From assembly GCA_009936895.1 (NCBI GenBank), contig JAACDS010000370.1, positions 1-10,520 of the forward strand: a stretch of DNA of 10,520 nt, given 5' to 3'. The notes below the pieces were generated by a model. That model was not told the origin of the DNA and did no database searches. It saw nothing but the letters and a program-made list of their open reading frames with translations. Both the position numbers and the translations under genes were made by a program. Of this stretch, positions 6,446 to 10,520 are shown in pieces; within the stretch, counting starts at the first letter, position 1; each line of letters opens with the position of its first letter. The DNA is from Pseudomonadota bacterium (GTDB taxonomy: Bacteria > Pseudomonadota > Gammaproteobacteria > Pseudomonadales > Azotimanducaceae).

Positions 6446-8375
6446 ACTTGGAAATTTCGCCCTAACACTGGCGGCAGTGCTGGCCTTGGGTGGCGCAGGT
6501 ATGGGTCTGACGGCGCCGAGGGACGATGTGCTGCAACGGGCGGCCATGTCCATGGTTTTCGGCCAGTGGGCGTTCAGTTTTATCGCCTTTGCCGCCTTGG
6601 TTTACGCCTTTGTGGCGGACGATTTCAGTGTTGCCTACGTAGCGAATCAGTCGAACACGTTACTGCCTTGGTACTACAAGGTCAGCGCGGCCTGGGGCGG
6701 CCATGAAGGATCATTTTTGCTTTGGATTTTGATTATGGGCTGTTGGATGGTGGCCTTCAGTCTTCGCTCCAGCCAATATCCTGCGCACTTCACTACCCGA
6801 GTGCTCGGCATTCTGTCCTTGCTGAATCTGGGCTTTATTTGCTTCGCTCTGTTCACCAGTAACCCGTTCTTGCGCCTGATTCCGCTCACCCCCGCAGCTG
6901 GCGCGGATCTGCATCCGCTCTTGCAAGACTTTGGTCTGATCGTGCATCCCCCGCTGCTCTACGCAGGTTACGTGGGATTAGCGATTCCCTTTGCCTTGGC
7001 AGTGGCCGCCTTGATGGAAGGCCGTGTGGACGCGACTTGGGCCCGTTGGTGCCGCACATGGACCAACATGGCTTGGGCCATGCTGACTTGCGGCATCGCT
7101 CTAGGCAGCTGGTGGGCTTATTACGAGCTTGGTTGGGGTGGCTGGTGGTTTTGGGATCCAGTGGAAAATGCCTCCTTCATGCCGTGGCTCGCTGCCACCG
7201 CCTTGGTGCATTCGTTATCGGTGACCGAGAATCGGGGCACATTCAAAAGCTGGACCTTGCTGCTTGCCATCACGGCATTTTCATTTTCGCTGCTAGGGGC
7301 CTTTATCGTGCGTTCGGGTGTGCTCACCTCGGTACATTCATTTGCCGTAGACCCTGAGCGGGGTATGTACATTTTGATTTTCCTCGCCTTAGTCGTAGGG
7401 GGCTCCCTCGCTCTTTACGCGGCGCGAGCTGGGCAGTCCCGGGCCAAGGTCGGCTACGGCCTGCTGAGTCGTGAGTTTTTCATGTTGATCAATAACGTCA
7501 TCTTAGTGGTCTCCTTAGCCGTAGTACTTTGGGGCACGCTGGCACCGATTGGTTATGAGGCACTGACGGGCGCCCGGATCTCCATTGGCACGCCGTTTTT
7601 TAACGCCTTTTTCGTTCCATTGGGTCTTCTTTTGTTAGGGGCTTTGGCCTTCCTGCCCGTACTCAATTGGAAGCGTACTCGGGCGGAAGTTTTGACTGGT
7701 GTTTATCAGGCCATGGGCATCTCAGGTGTGTTCGGAGTCAGCATTTGGTTCCTGCTGGACCCAGCGTCGATCGTGGTGGCCAGCGCGGTGGCACTGGCCT
7801 TATGGGTGGTGCTTACCCATGCCAAACAGCTGTATCTCCGTCTCAGGCGAGGTAGGCCGCCGGCGGCATTCTGGGGCATGACGATAGCGCATCTTGGCTT
7901 TGCCATGGGCACCTTGGGTATTGCGGTCACGGCGACCCAATCCATCGAATCCGATGTGCGAATGACGCCTCAAAACAGCGTGGAGCTTGCGGGTCAGCAG
8001 GTGACCTTTACCGGTGTGATCGATGTAGTGGGCCCAAATTATGGCGCGCAGCAAGGTATTTTTATTCTTACGGAAGCCGATGGCTCAAACGCTTACGAAC
8101 TTCGCCCTGAAAAGCGCCAGTACTTTGCCGGCGGCAATGTGATGACCGAAGCGGGTATAGCGGCGGGCTTTTTTGCGGATACCTACATCTCGCTGGGAGA
8201 GCCTTTAGAGGGTGGCGCATGGGCGGTTCGTTTGCATTACAAACCCTTGGTCCGCTGGGTGTGGATCGGTGCTTTGTTGATGGCTATAGGCGGTGTACTG
8301 GCAGTGTTTGACAAGCGCTATGCCCGCCAGCGTCGCAAAATTCCTGTTGCGGAGCCCGATGTGGTGGCCGCATGA
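6435..8375 (+). CDS. ccmF: CcmF, cytochrome c heme lyase core subunit
   Basis: A 646-residue polytopic inner-membrane protein, nearly the same length as E. coli CcmF (647). With CcmH and CcmI it transfers heme from holo-CcmE to the CXXCH cysteines of apocytochrome c. The WWD segment WGGWWFWDPVENASFMPW begins at residue 234. Four histidines fall where functional ones are known: His171 (IVHPPLLYAG) and His259 (ALVHSLSV) as transmembrane heme ligands, and His301 (TSVHSFA) and His486 (IAHLGFAMG) as periplasmic ligands. E. coli has them at 173, 261, 303 and 491. AWGGHEGSFLLW near residue 85 is another family mark. A periplasmic domain follows His486, then a last helix (about 612-630) and a basic tail. 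The start overlaps ccmE by 11 bases and the stop overlaps ccmG as ATGA. Confidence 0.97.
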   Translation: MIPELGNFALTLAAVLALGGAGMGLTAPRDDVLQRAAMSMVFGQWAFSFIAFAALVYAFVADDFSVAYVANQSNTLLPWYYKVSAAWGGHEGSFLLWILIMGCWMVAFSLRSSQYPAHFTTRVLGILSLLNLGFICFALFTSNPFLRLIPLTPAAGADLHPLLQDFGLIVHPPLLYAGYVGLAIPFALAVAALMEGRVDATWARWCRTWTNMAWAMLTCGIALGSWWAYYELGWGGWWFWDPVENASFMPWLAATALVHSLSVTENRGTFKSWTLLLAITAFSFSLLGAFIVRSGVLTSVHSFAVDPERGMYILIFLALVVGGSLALYAARAGQSRAKVGYGLLSREFFMLINNVILVVSLAVVLWGTLAPIGYEALTGARISIGTPFFNAFFVPLGLLLLGALAFLPVLNWKRTRAEVLTGVYQAMGISGVFGVSIWFLLDPASIVVASAVALALWVVLTHAKQLYLRLRRGRPPAAFWGMTIAHLGFAMGTLGIAVTATQSIESDVRMTPQNSVELAGQQVTFTGVIDVVGPNYGAQQGIFILTEADGSNAYELRPEKRQYFAGGNVMTEAGIAAGFFADTYISLGEPLEGGAWAVRLHYKPLVRWVWIGALLMAIGGVLAVFDKRYARQRRKIPVAEPDVVAA

Positions 8376-8941
8376 GCCGAGTCAGCCTTTACATTCCGCT
8401 GGGCGTCTTTGCTGTGATTATGGGTCTTGGTTACATCGGTTTTGATTTGGGCGCCCGCGACGAGCTGCCCTCTGCGCTGATCAACAAACCGTTCCCCGAG
8501 TTCAGCGCGCGGTTACTGGAAGATCCAGATCGAGCCATTACCCGAGCCGATCTGTTGGGTCGCCCGGCCATGGTCAATGTGTGGGCGACTTGGTGTCCGA
8601 CCTGTCTGAGCGAGCATGAAGAACTGATGCGTATCGCCCGAGACACTGACATCGTTATTGTGGGGGTGAACTACAAAGACCGCCCGGCAAAAGCCCTGCA
8701 ATGGCTCGCACAGTACGGTAATCCTTACGATTGGGTCCTAGACGATCGTGACGGTCTGCTAGGCATCGAGATGGGCGTTTATGGCGCGCCAGAAACGTTT
8801 TTGCTTAACGCCGCCGGAGAGGTGGTCTACAAACGCGTCGGGGATGTAAACCCGCGCATTTGGCGAGACGAACTTGAGCCGCGATTTCGGCAGTTGGGGG
8901 TGACCCAGAGTGCGACGCCTGAGTCCCAGAACTCGCCATGA
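8372..8941 (+). CDS. ccmG: CcmG/DsbE, periplasmic thioredoxin-like protein
   Basis: A 189-residue membrane-anchored thioredoxin-fold protein. The signal anchor covers about residues 6-26 and the periplasmic domain follows. The active site is WATWCPTCLSEH with Cys75 and Cys78; WCPTC is typical of CcmG rather than of general thioredoxins. The cis-proline region is YGAPETFLLN, including the acidic residue characteristic of CcmG. NKPFPEFSARLL near the start of the domain is also family-like. It takes electrons from CcmD-independent DsbD/CcdA-type donors and reduces apocytochrome c or CcmH disulfides before heme attachment. The C-terminal tail (about 177-189) is polar. Its ATG overlaps the ccmF stop and its TGA overlaps the ccmH start, both as ATGA. 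Confidence 0.95.
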   Translation: MSRVSLYIPLGVFAVIMGLGYIGFDLGARDELPSALINKPFPEFSARLLEDPDRAITRADLLGRPAMVNVWATWCPTCLSEHEELMRIARDTDIVIVGVNYKDRPAKALQWLAQYGNPYDWVLDDRDGLLGIEMGVYGAPETFLLNAAGEVVYKRVGDVNPRIWRDELEPRFRQLGVTQSATPESQNSP

Positions 8942-9429
8942 TCCGATATCCCCTACGCAAATTGAGCTCTTGGCTGTTGCTGGCGTTACTGCCCGCAACC
9001 GTCGCACTGGGCGCCTCGCAAATCGACACCTTCCAATTTGCTGATGACGTTGAAAAGCGGCGGTACCGAGCCTTGATTGAGGAGTTTCGTTGCCCGAAGT
9101 GCCTGAATACGAATTTGGCGGGCAGCGATGCTCCCATTGCCCAAGATTTGCGCAAGACGGTCCATCGGTTGGTGGCAGTCGAAGGCATGAGCGACCAAGA
9201 AGTCAGGGACTACCTGCAAGCTCGCTACGGTGACTTTGTGTTGTACGACCCGCCCTTTAACACACGAACGTGGTACATCTGGCTGGTCCCCATTGGGCTG
9301 GGTCTGTTGGCGCTTTTCGTACTGTATCGACTGCAGCATTCGGCACGCGTTGAGCATTCTGGGCTTGATGACGAGCAACAAAAACGGCTGCAGAGCATTG
9401 TGGCAGCGAAGACGGATACCGGAAATTGA
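8938..9429 (+). CDS. ccmH: CcmH, apocytochrome c thiol-disulfide protein / lyase subunit
   Basis: A 163-residue protein, equivalent to the N-terminal half of E. coli CcmH or to CycL of other bacteria; the second half is the separate ccmI. Residues 1-26 form a signal peptide (basic start, then a hydrophobic run ending VALGA). The redox motif is FRCPKCLNTNLAGSDAPIA with Cys52 and Cys55. The common form has Gln after the second Cys; here it is Leu56. The helical-bundle region EGMSDQEVRDYLQARYGDFVLYDPPF follows, then a single C-terminal transmembrane helix (about 108-126) and a cytoplasmic tail. CcmH reduces or holds apocytochrome cysteines and joins CcmF and CcmI in the heme lyase. The TGA stop overlaps the ccmI ATG (TGATG). 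Confidence 0.95.
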   Translation: MIRYPLRKLSSWLLLALLPATVALGASQIDTFQFADDVEKRRYRALIEEFRCPKCLNTNLAGSDAPIAQDLRKTVHRLVAVEGMSDQEVRDYLQARYGDFVLYDPPFNTRTWYIWLVPIGLGLLALFVLYRLQHSARVEHSGLDDEQQKRLQSIVAAKTDTGN

Positions 9430-10520
9430 TGTTTGTTTTTTTCTTGCTGGCGGTGGCGGCACTGCTCTTTGTATTGGCGCCAGCGTTGTCGTCTTGGGGA
9501 CAGGTTCGCGTGACCGCACGTGCGCCAAAAGACGCAGCGCGAGACGAGGCCGCTGTACAAAGTCGCGCGTGGTACGACCAGCGGATGCAGGAGCTGGCCG
9601 AAGAGGATATGGACGAGGCACAGCGCACTGAACTCTCCGATGAACTCGGGTCGGTTCTGCTCGCCGAGTACCCCAGTGTTGAGGCGCCGCTGGATGACCA
9701 GAACGTAAGCGCGCAGCGAATCGTGTCTTCTGGATTTCTCGCCAGACCGGCCAATCTATTGTTGATCACCGGTGCACTGCTGGTTGCACTCGCCGTGGGT
9801 GTGTATGGCCAGTTGGGAAGTTTCGGCGCGTCGAAAATTCAAGGGGCCCAAGAGGTACTGGCTTTGTCACCAGAAAATGACCTCGAGGCCCTGCAACGTT
9901 GGCAAACCTTGCTCACCGAGTGGCTGGTTGAAGAGCCAGCAGACGCCCAAAGCTGGTACCTGCTTGGCCATGCGCACCTCAAGCAGGGCGTGTTCAGTAG
10001 CGCAGAACGCGCTTTTGCTCAAGCCCACGAATACGCCAACAGCGACGTGTCGGTAAAATTTTACTGGCTACAGGCTCGGTATCTTGACCGTCAGGGCGTG
10101 CTGGACGATCGCAGCCGGCAGTTGGCCCAAGAAATTTTGACTGCAGATCCGAACAGCCCTCAAGTCCTTGAAATGCTTGCGGTTGCCGCGATCAGTGAGG
10201 GCAATGCGGCCGAGGCGATTACGCTTCTGAATCGAACCCTCAACTCCGAACAGCGTCCCGAGCGCGTGCGTGCCACCGTTGATGCCATTGGCGCCTTACG
10301 CTCGGCTTATACCCAGCAGGGCGGCGGGACTGGGATACAGGTAAACGTACGAGCACAGCAAGAGGTTGACCCTAGAGCTGTGATTTTTGTGGTTGCGCGC
10401 CCGATTGGTGGTGGCATGCCCTATGCTGTAGTTCGCAGACCCAGCTGGTTGTTGCCATTCTCGGTCAACCTTGATGACCTGGTGAGTATGAGTCCGGACC
10501 GTCCCTTGTCTGAAGCGGAC
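9429..10520 (+). CDS. ccmI: CcmI/CycH, apocytochrome c chaperone (3' partial)
   Basis: A frame open for 364 codons from ATG 9429 to the window end, with no stop, so the C-terminus is missing. It is CcmI-like in architecture. A first transmembrane helix covers about 2-22. A cytoplasmic loop with a coiled, charged region spans about 30-95 (WYDQRMQELAEED, LLAEYP). The second helix is at about 108-126. A periplasmic TPR-type helical domain spans about 150-295, with WYLLGHAHLKQGVFSSAERAF and a following FYWLQARYLD repeat unit. The start of the C-terminal domain is at about 302 onward (VDPRAVIFVVARPIGGGMP, then LDDLVSMSP). CcmI binds the C-terminal helix of apocytochrome c and hands it to CcmF/CcmH. 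Together with the separate short ccmH, this is the split arrangement seen in Pseudomonas and alphaproteobacteria rather than the fused E. coli CcmH. Confidence 0.93.
   Translation, partial: MFVFFLLAVAALLFVLAPALSSWGQVRVTARAPKDAARDEAAVQSRAWYDQRMQELAEEDMDEAQRTELSDELGSVLLAEYPSVEAPLDDQNVSAQRIVSSGFLARPANLLLITGALLVALAVGVYGQLGSFGASKIQGAQEVLALSPENDLEALQRWQTLLTEWLVEEPADAQSWYLLGHAHLKQGVFSSAERAFAQAHEYANSDVSVKFYWLQARYLDRQGVLDDRSRQLAQEILTADPNSPQVLEMLAVAAISEGNAAEAITLLNRTLNSEQRPERVRATVDAIGALRSAYTQQGGGTGIQVNVRAQQEVDPRAVIFVVARPIGGGMPYAVVRRPSWLLPFSVNLDDLVSMSPDRPLSEAD

Noticed and set aside
8986..9621. Long minus-strand open frames (8986-9621 and 9257-9769) opposite ccmH and ccmI.
   Set aside because: The + strand carries clear CcmH and CcmI motifs throughout. 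The antisense translations are low-complexity and unlike any known family.

Overview
The window reads as ordinary chromosome from a gammaproteobacterium. The support is an E. coli-like TtcA C-terminus, a UPF0270/YheU protein, and a System I cytochrome c maturation cluster in the canonical order ccmABCDEFGHI. Base composition looks moderately GC-rich and even throughout. I see no mobile elements, CRISPR arrays, tRNA or rRNA genes. All credible genes lie on the + strand. The genus cannot be fixed from the sequence; a marine or environmental gammaproteobacterium is a guess.

Positions 1-1465: the C-terminal half of ttcA (tRNA 2-thiocytidine synthesis, 5' end outside the window). Its stop overlaps the GTG start of a small UPF0270 gene. 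Then comes a secreted 246-residue protein of unknown function with a proline/acid-rich linker and a DUF11-like beta domain.

Positions 1513-3579: a TonB-dependent outer-membrane receptor. Its frame is cut by a single in-frame TAG at 3424-3426. The next 50 codons (3427-3576) still encode a typical receptor C-terminus and end at TGA 3577-3579. This is the most anomalous feature of the window: a recent nonsense mutation, a sequencing error or a leaky stop.

Positions 3590-10520: ccmA to ccmI, the last running off the window end. CcmA and CcmB form the ATPase and membrane part of the transporter that releases holo-CcmE from CcmC. CcmC loads heme onto CcmE with CcmD. CcmE carries heme through a conserved His. 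CcmF (with CcmH and CcmI) ligates heme to apocytochrome c. CcmG and CcmH keep the apocytochrome CXXCH cysteines reduced, and CcmI binds the apocytochrome. All catalytic or ligand residues I could look for are present, so the machine appears functional. Every ccm junction overlaps by 1 to 17 bases except ccmB-ccmC, which has a gap of about 90 bases holding a weak hairpin followed by six T residues.

I did not find a previously undescribed system. The points worth a second look are the interrupted receptor, the ccmB-ccmC gap, and the uncharacterised secreted protein plus cysteine-bearing receptor just upstream of the heme-handling genes.
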